A stretch of DNA of 64,000 nucleotides from Pontibacter arcticus (GTDB lineage: Bacteria; Bacteroidota; Bacteroidia; Cytophagales; Hymenobacteraceae), in contig NZ_QMDV01000001.1 of assembly GCF_003284895.1 (NCBI RefSeq), positions 957,080 through 1,021,079 of the forward strand, given 5' to 3'. The notes beneath the pieces are model-generated. The model was given only the letters and a program-made list of their open reading frames with translations. It ran no database searches and was not told the origin of the DNA. Every line of letters begins with the position of its first letter. Positions within the stretch are counted from its first letter, which is position 1. The position numbers and the translations under genes are program-made. Positions 52,169 through 60,830 of the stretch are shown here, one piece after another.

Positions 52169-53695
52169 TTAGTGGTTTATCAAAGAAATTCCGGTCATGT
52201 CTTCAGGCTGCGGCACACCTAATAGTTCAAGTATAGTCGGAGCCAGATCGCCTAATTTGCCCGGGTGCAGACTTCCTGTAAAATCAGTGCTTACCAAAGC
52301 GCAAGGCACTAAACTGGTGGTGTGGGCGGTGTTTGGTGTTCCATCCGGGTTGATCATGCAATCAGCGTTGCCGTGGTCTGCAATCACAATCACATCGTAG
52401 TTATGCTGGAGGGCAGTTGTAATTACTTTTTCAGCGCACATATCCACGGTTTCGCAGGCTTTAACGGCCGCTTCGAATACCCCGGTGTGGCCTACCATGT
52501 CCGGGTTAGCAAAGTTAAGGCAGATAAAATCAGCAGAGCGCTGCTCCAGTTCCGGTATAATCGCATCCCGAATCTCAAACGCACTCATTTCCGGCTTCAT
52601 ATCGTAGGTTGCTACTTTTGGTGAGGGGCATAATAAACGGCGCTCGCCATCAAAAACCGTTTCACGGCCTCCCGAGAAAAAAAACGTTACGTGCGGGTAT
52701 TTCTCGGTTTCAGCAATCCGGATCTGCGTTCTGCCAGCTTTCGCCAGCACTTCGCCCAAGGTATTATTCAGGTTATCTTTATCAAAAACAGCGGTTACAC
52801 CTTCAAATGTATCGTCGTAATTGGTGAGTGTAATGTAATGCAGGTTGAGTTTGTGCATGTCCTGCTCCGGGAAATCGCGCTGCGTCAGGGCCTGGGTTAT
52901 TTCGCGTCCACGGTCGGTGCGGTAGTTAAAGCAGATCACCACATCGCCTTCCTGTATGGTAGCCACCGGAAAACCGTTTTGGTCTACGTTGATGATCGGA
53001 AGTATAAACTCGTCGGTAACGCCAGCCTCGTAAGAAGCCAACACTGAGTCTATCAGGTTTTGGGATGGCGTGCCCACTCCTTTTACTAAGAGGTCGTAAG
53101 CCAACCGTATGCGTTCCCAGCGGTTATCGCGGTCCATGGCATAATAGCGGCCAACAATAGAAGCTACCGTTCCGCCGGTTTGCGCCAGGTGGCTTTGCAG
53201 CTCATTCAGGTACATGGCGCCGCCTTTCGGGTCGGTGTCGCGGCCATCGGTAAAAGCATGCATAAACAGGTTTTGCACGCCCTGCTCGGATGCTGCCGTA
53301 CAAAGTGCCTTTAAATGATTAATATGCGCATGCACGCCGCCATCAGATAGCAGCCCGATAAAATGCACTGGCCTGTTATTGACTTTCGCGTACGCAAACG
53401 CATTGGCAAGCGCAGGCATAGAAGCTAATCTGTGCTCGGCAATAGTTTTGTTGATGAGCACCAGGTCCTGATACACGACACGGCCGGCGCCAATGTTCAT
53501 GTGCCCTACTTCGGAATTGCCCATCTGGCCTTCAGGCAAGCCAACGGCTACCCCGGATGCTTCCAGTGTTGTTGTTGGATAGTTCTGAAGTATCGCATCT
53601 ATAAAAGGGGTATTGGCTTTATCTATCGCTGATACGTCGGGGTTGGTAGCAATGCCCCAACCATCTAAAATCATTAAGAGTACCTTTTTATCCAT
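52169..53695 (-). CDS. gpmI: 2,3-bisphosphoglycerate-independent phosphoglycerate mutase
   Basis: Glycolytic isomerisation of 3- to 2-phosphoglycerate by a manganese-dependent, cofactor-independent enzyme of the alkaline phosphatase superfamily. The start at 53695 (MDKKVLLMILDGWGI) fits the family. Asp11 in LDGWG and the catalytic Ser61 in GQMGNSEVGHMNIGAGRVV, quoted in part, are intact. Other ligands appear in HAFTDGRDTDP, NFANPDMVGHTG and VIADHGNADCM. Length 508 residues is normal. It forms a transcript with the lipoprotein gene. Confidence 0.96.
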   Translation of the reverse strand: MDKKVLLMILDGWGIATNPDVSAIDKANTPFIDAILQNYPTTTLEASGVAVGLPEGQMGNSEVGHMNIGAGRVVYQDLVLINKTIAEHRLASMPALANAFAYAKVNNRPVHFIGLLSDGGVHAHINHLKALCTAASEQGVQNLFMHAFTDGRDTDPKGGAMYLNELQSHLAQTGGTVASIVGRYYAMDRDNRWERIRLAYDLLVKGVGTPSQNLIDSVLASYEAGVTDEFILPIINVDQNGFPVATIQEGDVVICFNYRTDRGREITQALTQRDFPEQDMHKLNLHYITLTNYDDTFEGVTAVFDKDNLNNTLGEVLAKAGRTQIRIAETEKYPHVTFFFSGGRETVFDGERRLLCPSPKVATYDMKPEMSAFEIRDAIIPELEQRSADFICLNFANPDMVGHTGVFEAAVKACETVDMCAEKVITTALQHNYDVIVIADHGNADCMINPDGTPNTAHTTSLVPCALVSTDFTGSLHPGKLGDLAPTILELLGVPQPEDMTGISLINH

Positions 53696-53954
53696 AGCAC
53701 AAATATAAGTATTATCTTTCAAAGCAGGGGTTGCGCAGGTCGCCCGAAAGTATAGTTTTGCAGCCTACCCATCTTAAATTGTTTCTTTCCGGGTAAAGTA
53801 AATTTCAGGGAAAAAAAACCAGGTATAAAGTAACGAAGTATAACGGCCAGCTATACGTTATTAACCGGAAAGATATTAATTTTAAAGTATGAACGCTGTT
53901 GCCTGTGGCTGGCATAGTTTTAGCTAACGGTCAGGCATGATTACAAATACTTTT

Positions 53955-54368
53955 ATGAAAAACTTTAAACACATTGTAGTTACACTTTCGTTGTTATTGG
54001 TTGCAGCGTTTTTTACAACCGAAAACGCCGTAGCGCAGGGCGATGTAATGGGCAGCGTGAAGTCTGCGATGAAAAGCGGATCGGCTAAAGACCTCTCCCG
54101 TAACTTCAGCAGCATGGTAGAAATTACCCTTGCCGGCGGCGACCCGACCAGCTACAGCAACACGCAGGCTGAGTTTGTGATGAAAAATTTTTTCAGTAAG
54201 AATGCCCCGGTTGATTTCTCTGTAAACCACGATGGTACCTCTGAAAAAGGCCAGATATATGCCATTGGCACGTATGCTTCCAAAGGCGGATCGTACACGG
54301 TACTTATCCGGATGAAGGCAGCAGGTGGCAAATACCTCATCCATTCGATGAATTTTATTAAAGATTAA
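53955..54368 (+). CDS. DUF4783-family secreted protein
   Basis: A 137-residue exported protein from the ATG at 53955 (MKNFKHIVV). The signal peptide TLSLLLVAAFFTTENAVAQG precedes a DUF4783-type domain: VKSAMKSGSAKDLSRNFSSMVEI, quoted in part, then NTQAEFVMKNFFSKN and GTYASKGGSYTVLIRM. The fold looks like a small NTF2-like sandwich. It sits directly before nadC, as in many Bacteroidota, but its own terminator separates the two. The function is unknown. Confidence 0.85.
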   Translation: MKNFKHIVVTLSLLLVAAFFTTENAVAQGDVMGSVKSAMKSGSAKDLSRNFSSMVEITLAGGDPTSYSNTQAEFVMKNFFSKNAPVDFSVNHDGTSEKGQIYAIGTYASKGGSYTVLIRMKAAGGKYLIHSMNFIKD

Positions 54369-54395
54369 GCAGATACTGATGATATTTATGGGAAG

Positions 54396-54424
54396 GCCCG
54401 GTATTTATACCGGGCTTTTTTTAT
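54396..54424 (+). terminator. Terminator of the DUF4783 gene
   Basis: GCCCGGTAT, TT, ATACCGGGC form a perfect 9-bp stem, with a run of seven T residues after it. The T-run continues into the -7 box assigned to nadC. Confidence 0.9.
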
Positions 54425-54429
54425 TTTTG
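54422..54429 (+). promoter_or_regulatory. Putative -7 box of nadC (leaderless candidate)
   Basis: TATTTTTG matches TAnnTTTG exactly, and ends 4 nt before the GTG start of nadC at 54434. It overlaps the T-run of the preceding terminator. No clear -33 TTG is visible. Confidence 0.45.
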
Positions 54430-54433
54430 TAAC

Positions 54434-55291
54434 GTGAAACCGACTTACCTTACCCAACAAGCTATAAGTGATTTTATAGCACAGGCACTCGCAGAGGATA
54501 TCGGCGATGGTGACCATTCTTCGCTGGCCTCGATTCCGGCTGATGCACAGAACCAGGCCAGGTTGCTGGTAAAAGGCGACGGCATACTGGCTGGCATCGA
54601 AATGGCCGGTTATATTTTTAATGCCGTAGATCCGGAGCTGAAAGTAGAAGTTTTGCTAACGGATGGCACACCTGTAAAGTATGGGGATGTAGCACTTACC
54701 GTAAAAGGCAAAGCGCAATCCATACTTACAGCCGAGCGACTGGTGCTGAACTGCATGCAGCGCATGAGCGGTATTGCAACTTATACGCATTACCTCAGCA
54801 GCCTGATCGAAGGAACCGGTGCGAAACTACTGGACACCCGCAAAACAACGCCTAACTTCAGGATAATGGAGAAATGGGCCGTGTTGATTGGCGGCGGCGT
54901 AAACCACCGGTATGGCCTGTTCGACATGATCATCCTGAAAGATAACCACGTAGATTATGCAGGTGGCATCCGTCAGGCAATTGAGGCAACGCAAAACTAC
55001 CTGAAAGAAAAAGGCAAAGACCTGAAGATAGAAGTGGAAACCCGTACTTTGGATGAAGTGCGCCAGGCCGTAGAAACAGGCGGTATCCACCGCATTATGC
55101 TCGATAACATGAGCCCCGACATGATGCGCGAAGCCGTTGCTATCATCGGTGGCAAGTATGAAACCGAAGCATCAGGCGGCATCACGGAAACGACTATACG
55201 TGCCGTAGCCGAGTGTGGCGTGGATTATATATCGGTTGGTGCACTTACACATTCCATCAAAAGTATAGACCTGAGCCTGAAAGCATTTTAA
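54434..55291 (+). CDS. nadC: Nicotinate-nucleotide pyrophosphorylase (carboxylating)
   Basis: Makes nicotinate mononucleotide from quinolinate and PRPP in NAD synthesis. The 285-residue protein starts with GTG at 54434; the family start (PTYLTQQAISDFIAQALAEDIG, quoted in part) supports this over any later ATG. Motifs: LAEDIGDGDHSS near residue 19, NCMQRMSGIAT near 110, TRKTTPNFR near 138 and GGGVNHRYGLFDMIILKDNH near 152. The 3' part ASGGITETTIRA is typical of the barrel end. Single-gene unit. Confidence 0.96.
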   Translation: MKPTYLTQQAISDFIAQALAEDIGDGDHSSLASIPADAQNQARLLVKGDGILAGIEMAGYIFNAVDPELKVEVLLTDGTPVKYGDVALTVKGKAQSILTAERLVLNCMQRMSGIATYTHYLSSLIEGTGAKLLDTRKTTPNFRIMEKWAVLIGGGVNHRYGLFDMIILKDNHVDYAGGIRQAIEATQNYLKEKGKDLKIEVETRTLDEVRQAVETGGIHRIMLDNMSPDMMREAVAIIGGKYETEASGGITETTIRAVAECGVDYISVGALTHSIKSIDLSLKAF

Positions 55292-55395
55292 TTTAGAGTA
55301 CATTTGCAGTATCTCCGAAGGTTTGCAGCTTATTAACCGGCAGAAGGGACAGGAGAGCATTAAAAGCGTAAAAGATTATCGATAGTTTTTAGATT

Positions 55396-55983
55396 ATGCA
55401 TCAACCACACCAACGGGGCCAGCGGATGCCCCAGGGCGCTAACCCGCTTGCTATCCGTACAAAAAAGTACCAGCTCGATAAGAAAGTATACAGCAGCATG
55501 GCCCTTACCCAAGTTTGGAAAAAAGACTGGTGGCATGCTGTTATTCCGCTTGCTTTATTTCTGATACCGGCCATCTTCAGTTTTTCGTGGTGGTGGGTAG
55601 CATTTGCCGTTATCTTTACCATTCTGTTTGTACTGTTGCGCTCGGCACAGGTGATGGGCGTTACGCAGGTAGAGCAGGGCAACCCTTTGTTCGAGAAACT
55701 GATGTATGAAATTGACCAGCGCCAGATACTGATGAAACGCAACGAACGCGAAGGCATGGCCCTGACCTGGGATATGATCGAGCGCTCGCGTAAAGACAAT
55801 GATGGCTTTATGCTGTGGCTGAAGCCTGCTGCCGGCACCGAAATGCCAACCGGCTGGAAAGGCTGGATAGCCCGTACGTTTACAGTACCGGTATTTTTGC
55901 TGTTGCCAATGCGCATTTTTAACAGCCCGAACGATATTAAACTGATGGAAAGCCTGCTGCGCCGCAAAAGCCTGTTAGCTTAA
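55396..55983 (+). CDS. Small membrane protein, possible YcxB-like
   Basis: A protein of up to 195 residues with two hydrophobic helices (about residues 50-66 and 68-85), followed by a soluble, partly beta tail. The end RIFNSPNDIKLMESLLRRK resembles the end of YcxB-like proteins ('iPkraF..eel..F..l'), but the similarity is weak. Two starts are possible: 55396 or an internal ATG at 55498 (MALTQVWKK). No known function. It lies 104 bp after nadC. Confidence 0.55.
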   Translation: MHQPHQRGQRMPQGANPLAIRTKKYQLDKKVYSSMALTQVWKKDWWHAVIPLALFLIPAIFSFSWWWVAFAVIFTILFVLLRSAQVMGVTQVEQGNPLFEKLMYEIDQRQILMKRNEREGMALTWDMIERSRKDNDGFMLWLKPAAGTEMPTGWKGWIARTFTVPVFLLLPMRIFNSPNDIKLMESLLRRKSLLA

Positions 55984-56081
55984 GCCCTTAGTTAAATCAA
56001 ACGAAAATACATTTTTAAAGTATAGCTGTACTTTAATACCGTAAAATACAGCAACTCGCTAAAGTATAAATTAAGTATAAC

Positions 56082-56396
56082 ATGAATAAGAACGTATTAT
56101 CAGTTTTAGCCGCCGCTACATGCGCGTTAAGTTTGGTTTCCTGCGATATACCAAAAGACCTGAGACCAGAAGAGAAAGTATCTGTGGATTTTGTAGAGCC
56201 GGGCACACGCTCGACCTACAACGTAAGTGATGCCGGCGATAACAAAGGCGAAGCAGCAGGTACAGACAGCCACTCAGAGCACAAAGAAGATGGTGCTATG
56301 CTGAACCACGACCCGGGCGCTAACACCATACAGAAAGGCGACAGCATTCCGGAAGCAGCAAAAGCAAACGCTGCCGAAGGTGTAGATAACCGCTAA
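56082..56396 (+). CDS. Small lipoprotein of unknown function
   Basis: A 104-residue lipoprotein: signal peptide with lipobox LVSC (VLAAATCALSLVSCDIPKDL), then an acidic, low-complexity tail rich in Asp, Glu, Ala and Lys (AGDNKGEAAGTDSHSEHK). No fold is recognised. Two AAGTATAA copies lie just before the ATG. It ends at a strong terminator and is a single-gene unit. Confidence 0.7.
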   Translation: MNKNVLSVLAAATCALSLVSCDIPKDLRPEEKVSVDFVEPGTRSTYNVSDAGDNKGEAAGTDSHSEHKEDGAMLNHDPGANTIQKGDSIPEAAKANAAEGVDNR

Positions 56397-56411
56397 GCTA
56401 TAAACACATAT

Positions 56412-56456
56412 AAACTGCCGCCGGATGTAACGCTATATCCGGCGGCAGTTTTTTTA
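56412..56456 (+). terminator. Terminator of the small lipoprotein gene
   Basis: AACTGCCGCCGGAT pairs with ATCCGGCGGCAGTT, followed by seven T residues. Confidence 0.9.
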
Positions 56457-56524
56457 TTACTTTCAGCAAAAGAGCCGTACTTCCGTAATCCGGCGCCGTA
56501 TACGGAGGGTTTACCGAATTACGC

Positions 56525-56532
56525 TATATTTG
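56525..56532 (+). promoter_or_regulatory. Putative -7 box of the 56560 methyltransferase gene
   Basis: TATATTTG matches TAnnTTTG exactly, 27 nt before the ATG. Confidence 0.5.
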
Positions 56533-56559
56533 CAACTTATTTGCTATTAACCTCCCGAT

Positions 56560-57294
56560 ATGGCCCAACAGGCAGAGTGGTTTAGTTCCTGGTTCGATTC
56601 GCCATACTACCACATCCTCTATCAAAATCGTGATGAGCAGGAAGCGCAGCTTTTTATGAGCAACTTGCTTACCTACCTTCATCCCAAAACAACGCATAAA
56701 ATACTGGATCTGGCTTGCGGTAAAGGTCGCCATGCTGTTTACATAAATCAGCAGGGGTATGATGTAACCGGTATTGATCTTTCGCAGCAAAGTATAACGC
56801 ACGCCAGGCAATTCGAAAACGACCGCCTCCATTTCGAGCGGCACGACATGCGGGAAGTATACCAACCCGAAACTTTTGACTTTATCCTGAACCTGTTTAC
56901 CAGCTTTGGCTATTTCGATAACGAAACCGAGAATGTAGTAGCCCTGGTTGCCACGGCTAAATCGCTGAAACACGGAGGCAAACTGGTGATCGATTTTATG
57001 AACACCGACCTGACCATTGAGCGGCTGGTAGCAAACGAAGAGAAAACGCTGGGCGGTATCCACTTTAAAATACACCGCGGCGTAGAGAACGGCTTTATTG
57101 TTAAAACAATCCGGTTTACAGACAAAGGCGAAGACCATTGCTACCAGGAACGCGTGCGGGCGTTGCGCAAAGAAGACTTTTTAGAATATTTTGCCATGTC
57201 CCAGCTACGGTTGGTCGAAATATTCGGAGATTATAACCTGAACCCATATCAAAGCGAGACCAGCGAACGCATGATATTTGTGTTAAAAAAATAA
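56560..57294 (+). CDS. Class I SAM-dependent methyltransferase
   Basis: A 244-residue methyltransferase with SAM motif LDLACGKGRHAVY near residue 49, VTGIDLSQQS near 69 and the post-II block FDFILNLFTSFGYFDNE near 105, then HGGKLVIDFMN. The N-terminus WFSSWFDSPYYHILYQNRDEQEA is characteristic of a Bacteroidota subgroup of small methyltransferases. The substrate is unknown. The ZIP-transporter gene starts 9 bp after its stop, so the two are cotranscribed. Confidence 0.87.
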   Translation: MAQQAEWFSSWFDSPYYHILYQNRDEQEAQLFMSNLLTYLHPKTTHKILDLACGKGRHAVYINQQGYDVTGIDLSQQSITHARQFENDRLHFERHDMREVYQPETFDFILNLFTSFGYFDNETENVVALVATAKSLKHGGKLVIDFMNTDLTIERLVANEEKTLGGIHFKIHRGVENGFIVKTIRFTDKGEDHCYQERVRALRKEDFLEYFAMSQLRLVEIFGDYNLNPYQSETSERMIFVLKK

Positions 57295-57303
57295 CAGTTC
57301 CAG

Positions 57304-58053
57304 ATGCTCTTTGCTATAGTCGTTCTCTTTCTGACAGTTGTTCTTTCCGGGTTTCTGGTAAAGGTTTTTCCGCCTGCCAACAGCAAATGGCTGAAACTGG
57401 CACTGGCGTTTAGTGGCGCATACCTGTTCACGATAACCATTATACATTTGCTGCCGGATGTGCTGCTCAGCAACAGCGACCCGCACGCGGTAGGTTATTG
57501 GGTACTGGCCGGCTTTTTTCTACAGTTGGTGCTGGAGTTGTTTTCGCATGGCGTAGAACACGGGCACATCCATACGCACCAGCACGAAAACGATAATACG
57601 GTTCCTTTCTTATTGCTGGGCTCCTTGTTTGTACACTCTTTTCTGGAGGGAAGTATATTAGTAGACCACGGCACCGCACATGGCCACCACGACGATGGCG
57701 ATAATAATTTTTATACGGTATTACTTGGCGTAGCACTTCACCATGTGCCGGCTGCTTTTGCGTTAATGTCGGTGTTGCTGTCGCGTATCGGTGATTTCAG
57801 GAAAGCGTTTCTGTGGCTGTTAATCTTTGCTGTAGGCGCACCACTGGGGATTATAGTAAGCAATTATATGCTGGCAGAAGCACCAAACGGAGCGCTTTAC
57901 ACGGCGCTTACGGGTCTGGTTGCCGGTAACTTCCTGCATATATCCACTACTATCCTTTTCGAGACCAGCCCCGACCACCATTTTAACCGCAACAAACTCG
58001 TAGCCACCCTATTGGGCCTGGGCCTTGCGCTTATGAGCAACATCGCGCATTAA
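57304..58053 (+). CDS. ZIP-family divalent metal transporter
   Basis: A 249-residue inner-membrane transporter of the ZIP family, importing zinc or other divalent metals. About eight helices are visible. The cytoplasmic-side metal sites are HSFLEG (helix 4 region, near residue 115) and LHHVPAAFALM (helix 5, near 149). Two His-rich loops (GVEHGHIHTHQHEND near residue 80 and DHGTAHGHHDDGD near 125) could bind metal. It lies 9 bp downstream of the methyltransferase gene. No zinc uptake regulator is adjacent. Confidence 0.9.
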   Translation: MLFAIVVLFLTVVLSGFLVKVFPPANSKWLKLALAFSGAYLFTITIIHLLPDVLLSNSDPHAVGYWVLAGFFLQLVLELFSHGVEHGHIHTHQHENDNTVPFLLLGSLFVHSFLEGSILVDHGTAHGHHDDGDNNFYTVLLGVALHHVPAAFALMSVLLSRIGDFRKAFLWLLIFAVGAPLGIIVSNYMLAEAPNGALYTALTGLVAGNFLHISTTILFETSPDHHFNRNKLVATLLGLGLALMSNIAH

Positions 58054-58345
58054 GTATACCATACTCTCAGAAGTGTAAACTTTAGCTGCAGCAAACGGCT
58101 TTATCTATACTTTGAAGTATACTTCGATAGCATCTTTGGTACGAATGCGCACTTTGTAATCAGGCTAAAGATGCTGTTGAGATGTAGGAGTATAATATCA
58201 AGCCCGACATGGCTGGTGTTCCCTCCGGCAATTCTACCTGATCCACGGGCGATTGCTCCTGAAAATACATAGCAAGGAGAGGCAGTATAGCTGTAAAAGT
58301 ATAAATTTCAGGGAAAAGAGAGGGCCTTCAGAAAAGAAGGGTTAC

Positions 58346-58750
58346 TTACATAATAGTAGAGAGGGCAGCTGCCACCAGTAGTTTAACGGCTTGTGTAACC
58401 GTTCCGCTTGTTCCGGAAGGTAAGCCGGAAGTACTGTCATCATCAGAAGAAAAAGCTTTTCTTAAGTAATTGATGGGGCTGTTATCAGACTGAGAATCTA
58501 GCATGGATTTCTCGCGGGGCTTGGTAACCGTTTTTGGTTTCGCCTTGGTCTGTTGTGTTGGTTGCTGTTGCTGATCTACAGTAGCAGCGCCTTCCGGGGC
58601 ATTAGTCGGAGCGGCCGGTGCTACGGTGGTGTTGCTGTTATTATGATTATTATTCGGGTCGGCAAAGGCCATAGAAGGAGCTACAATGCCTAAAAGCATT
58701 ACAGTTACCAACATAAGTAGATAGCGAACCGGTAGCAACAGATTTTTCAC
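58346..58750 (-). CDS. Secreted low-complexity protein of unknown function
   Basis: About 134 residues from GTG at 58750 (KNLLLPVRYLLMLVTVMLLG). A signal peptide ending PSMAFA precedes a long, disordered stretch rich in Asn, Thr, Pro, Gln and Ala (NNNHNNSNTTVAPAAPTNAP) and a C-terminal hydrophobic segment (TVTQAVKLLVAAALSTIM). The TTG at 58756 is an alternative start. No family is recognised. The C-terminal hydrophobic end could anchor it. Confidence 0.55.
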   Translation of the reverse strand: MKNLLLPVRYLLMLVTVMLLGIVAPSMAFADPNNNHNNSNTTVAPAAPTNAPEGAATVDQQQQPTQQTKAKPKTVTKPREKSMLDSQSDNSPINYLRKAFSSDDDSTSGLPSGTSGTVTQAVKLLVAAALSTIM

Positions 58751-58881
58751 ACCCAAAAATATTGTAATATACCGAATAAAGCAAGAAAGCTCTTATATCT
58801 TTTATAGACTATACTTGTTCTTGAGTGTAGGTAAGAGAATAGCAGGTAAACGTACTAAAGTTATAAGTTTTGTGAATAAAG

Positions 58882-59298
58882 TTATCTCTTTCGGCTCGGC
58901 TTCAGCACCTTAATCTTAACCGGAACTACCCCCTCCTCTATAGAACCAACGCGCCTGGCAGCAGCCTCCGATAAGTCTACGATCCGGCCTTTTGTATAGG
59001 GGCCGCGGTCTGTTACAAGTACTTTTACAGAGCGGTTAGTTTGTAAGTTGGTTACTTTTATCCTGGTCCCGAAAGGTAGTTTTTTATGCGCGGCTGTCAG
59101 TTTACCGCGTCGGTAAAGGTCTCCGTTGGCCATTTTGCGGCCCTGCAATTTACGACTGTAGTAAGATGCTTTGCCCTCTTCGGTATAGCCCCGTTTCCCG
59201 AACTCCGCCGAACTGGAAGCACATGAAACCATACTGACAAGTATAAAAACAAAGCTGAGTAGTTTTAAAAGCGGTAAGCGTAAAGAGGGGAATCGCAT
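58882..59298 (-). CDS. RlpA-family (septal ring lytic transglycosylase-like) lipoprotein
   Basis: A 138-residue lipoprotein with a double-psi beta-barrel. Start at 59298 (MRFPSLRLPLLK); the Cys of VSMVSC is the lipidation site. The RlpA block is clear: GKASYYSRKLQGRKMANGDLY, quoted in part, the LTAAHKKLPFGTRIKVTNL strand and VTDRGPYTKGRIVDLSEAAARRV, which holds the catalytic-type Asp. No SPOR domain is present, so it is a short form. RlpA cuts or binds denuded peptidoglycan at the septum; a peptidoglycan role here is inferred by family. Confidence 0.9.
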   Translation of the reverse strand: MRFPSLRLPLLKLLSFVFILVSMVSCASSSAEFGKRGYTEEGKASYYSRKLQGRKMANGDLYRRGKLTAAHKKLPFGTRIKVTNLQTNRSVKVLVTDRGPYTKGRIVDLSEAAARRVGSIEEGVVPVKIKVLKPSRKR

Positions 59299-59335
59299 AA
59301 AAAGAGCTGAAGGCAAGATAAAAGTATAAAATTAG

Positions 59336-60031
59336 CTAAACGGTTTGGGGGCCGAGGAATTGTGTTACTTCGTAAGCCAGCCGTTGCTTTGGGATAGTTT
59401 CGAGGGGGTGTTTGGTGGCTGGCAGAACCTGCAGGTTAGCCTGTGGTAAATGCGTAAAGGCCCACCTCGTTTCTTCCACGCTTACCATCGTATCCTGGTC
59501 TCCTACGCTAACCTGCACCGGTATTGTTATGCTAGCCAGGTTTTCAGGGGTTAATGGTGGTTGCTGGCCAAGCTGCATCATCATACGGGCGGTGCGGTGC
59601 ATAATGTCTTTCCAGTTTTGGGGTGCGTGGCGTTGCGCAAGCGTAGCAGCAAATTTTGGTACCTTCTCTTCTATTTTCTCCGGATTAAGGAGTTTGGTCT
59701 CTTTTTCGGCAGTTGCCGGGCTCCAGGCAAATTTGGTGGCTAAGGTATATATGCGCTTTACACGAGTCGGGTGCTGCAGGGCAAAGTATAAAGCAGCATA
59801 TCCGCCCATGCTGTACCCGAAAATCGAAACCTGGTCTATCTTTTTTTCATCGAGCAGGCGCTTGATGTCTGCTGCAAACACATCCATCGTAAAGCTTGCC
59901 GATAACTCCAGGCCGCCATGGCCTGAAAAGTTAAGCGTGTGTACCTGGTAATTGGCCTGCAATGCTTGTTTTAGAGGCTCCAGCATAGGGGCTGCGCCTA
60001 AAGCACCGTGCAGCAGCAGAAGGTGTTGCAT
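59336..60031 (-). CDS. Alpha/beta-hydrolase family protein
   Basis: A 231-residue alpha/beta hydrolase. The oxyanion-hole start LLLHGALG is at residues 4-11, the nucleophile elbow GYSMGGYAAL near residue 78 (Ser), the acid near SVGDQDTMV, and the His in ATKHPLETIPK. All three catalytic residues are thus seen. The substrate is not predictable; it resembles small esterases. It is 20 bp upstream of the rlpA stop on the same strand. Confidence 0.87.
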   Translation of the reverse strand: MQHLLLLHGALGAAPMLEPLKQALQANYQVHTLNFSGHGGLELSASFTMDVFAADIKRLLDEKKIDQVSIFGYSMGGYAALYFALQHPTRVKRIYTLATKFAWSPATAEKETKLLNPEKIEEKVPKFAATLAQRHAPQNWKDIMHRTARMMMQLGQQPPLTPENLASITIPVQVSVGDQDTMVSVEETRWAFTHLPQANLQVLPATKHPLETIPKQRLAYEVTQFLGPQTV

Positions 60032-60063
60032 CTGGATTTAAGTTACTGAAATTGCTTTGATAC

Positions 60064-60786
60064 TTACTGCTGGATCTGGTAATTGTATACTTCCATGGCC
60101 TGCGTCAGCTTGTCTTTCTGAAACAGGTTGATGACCATCTGAACTCCCAGAATACCGGCTCCGGCATACATAAGCGGCGATATGTTAGTACCACTGCCCT
60201 GGCTGCTGAACGAGGTAATAGCGCCGGCAGCCAGCAAGCCTGCTCCTACTATCGATACGCCGGTGTTTATGTACTTGTCTTTTCTATACTTGCCCAGCAG
60301 GTCCATGCTGGCGGCATTATCGGCAAGGGCTTCCTGCAGGTTTTCGTAATTGAGCACATAAAGCGGGCCGTCATCTTTCGAGAAGAAATAGATACGACGG
60401 CGGCTTGTGCGTGGCCCTCCATACCCATAAGGCCCGTAGCCATACCCCGAATAATCATAGGTAGCCCTGGACGTATAGAACCGGTCAATGCGGGGACCAT
60501 CCAGCAGGCGCTTGGCAAAGGATTCGTAACTGTTGCCGGCTTCAACGCGGGCAAAATAACCTTCATCATCCTGGAAAGCAACCACGGCACCGGGGTTATA
60601 CTTCAGCGAATCGTTTAGCAGAAAGTGGTTCGATCTGAAAACCGGCGATTTGTATTGCAGCTTATCCGCATAAATAACCTGGCCGTTGTGCAACTGGATA
60701 TAGTACCTGCCGGTTTGCTGGCTCTGGGCGAAGGAAGTATAGCTTAGCAGCAGGCAGCAAAGTATAAAATACAGGGTCTTTTTCAT
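60064..60786 (-). CDS. Secreted protein of unknown function
   Basis: A 240-residue exported protein, start at 60786 (MKKTLYFILCCLLLSYTSFAQS). The mature part opens with a beta-rich domain (TGRYYIQLHNGQVIYADKLQYK, quoted in part) and an unusual Tyr/Gly stretch YDYSGYGYGPYGYGGPRTSRRR around residues 115-135, then FFSKDDGPLYVLNYENLQEAL, and a C-terminal Gly-rich hydrophobic segment (VSIVGAGLLAAGAITSF). No known family. The longer frame to 60831 only adds a polar stretch before the signal. Confidence 0.68.
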   Translation of the reverse strand: MKKTLYFILCCLLLSYTSFAQSQQTGRYYIQLHNGQVIYADKLQYKSPVFRSNHFLLNDSLKYNPGAVVAFQDDEGYFARVEAGNSYESFAKRLLDGPRIDRFYTSRATYDYSGYGYGPYGYGGPRTSRRRIYFFSKDDGPLYVLNYENLQEALADNAASMDLLGKYRKDKYINTGVSIVGAGLLAAGAITSFSSQGSGTNISPLMYAGAGILGVQMVINLFQKDKLTQAMEVYNYQIQQ

Positions 60787-60830
60787 AAACTTTGAAAGTA
60801 TAGGTTTTAGTAGCGTACAGGGCTTCTTCA

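Noticed and set aside
56524-57138. 204-codon frame antisense to the methyltransferase at 56560
   Set aside because: The plus-strand frame contains all SAM motifs; the antisense frame has no family likeness and no start site.
58160-58270. 36-codon frame on the minus strand between the ZIP gene and 58346
   Set aside because: The codons look protein-like, but there is no recognisable family, no ribosome site and no conserved context; it may be a gene remnant. Too weak to list.
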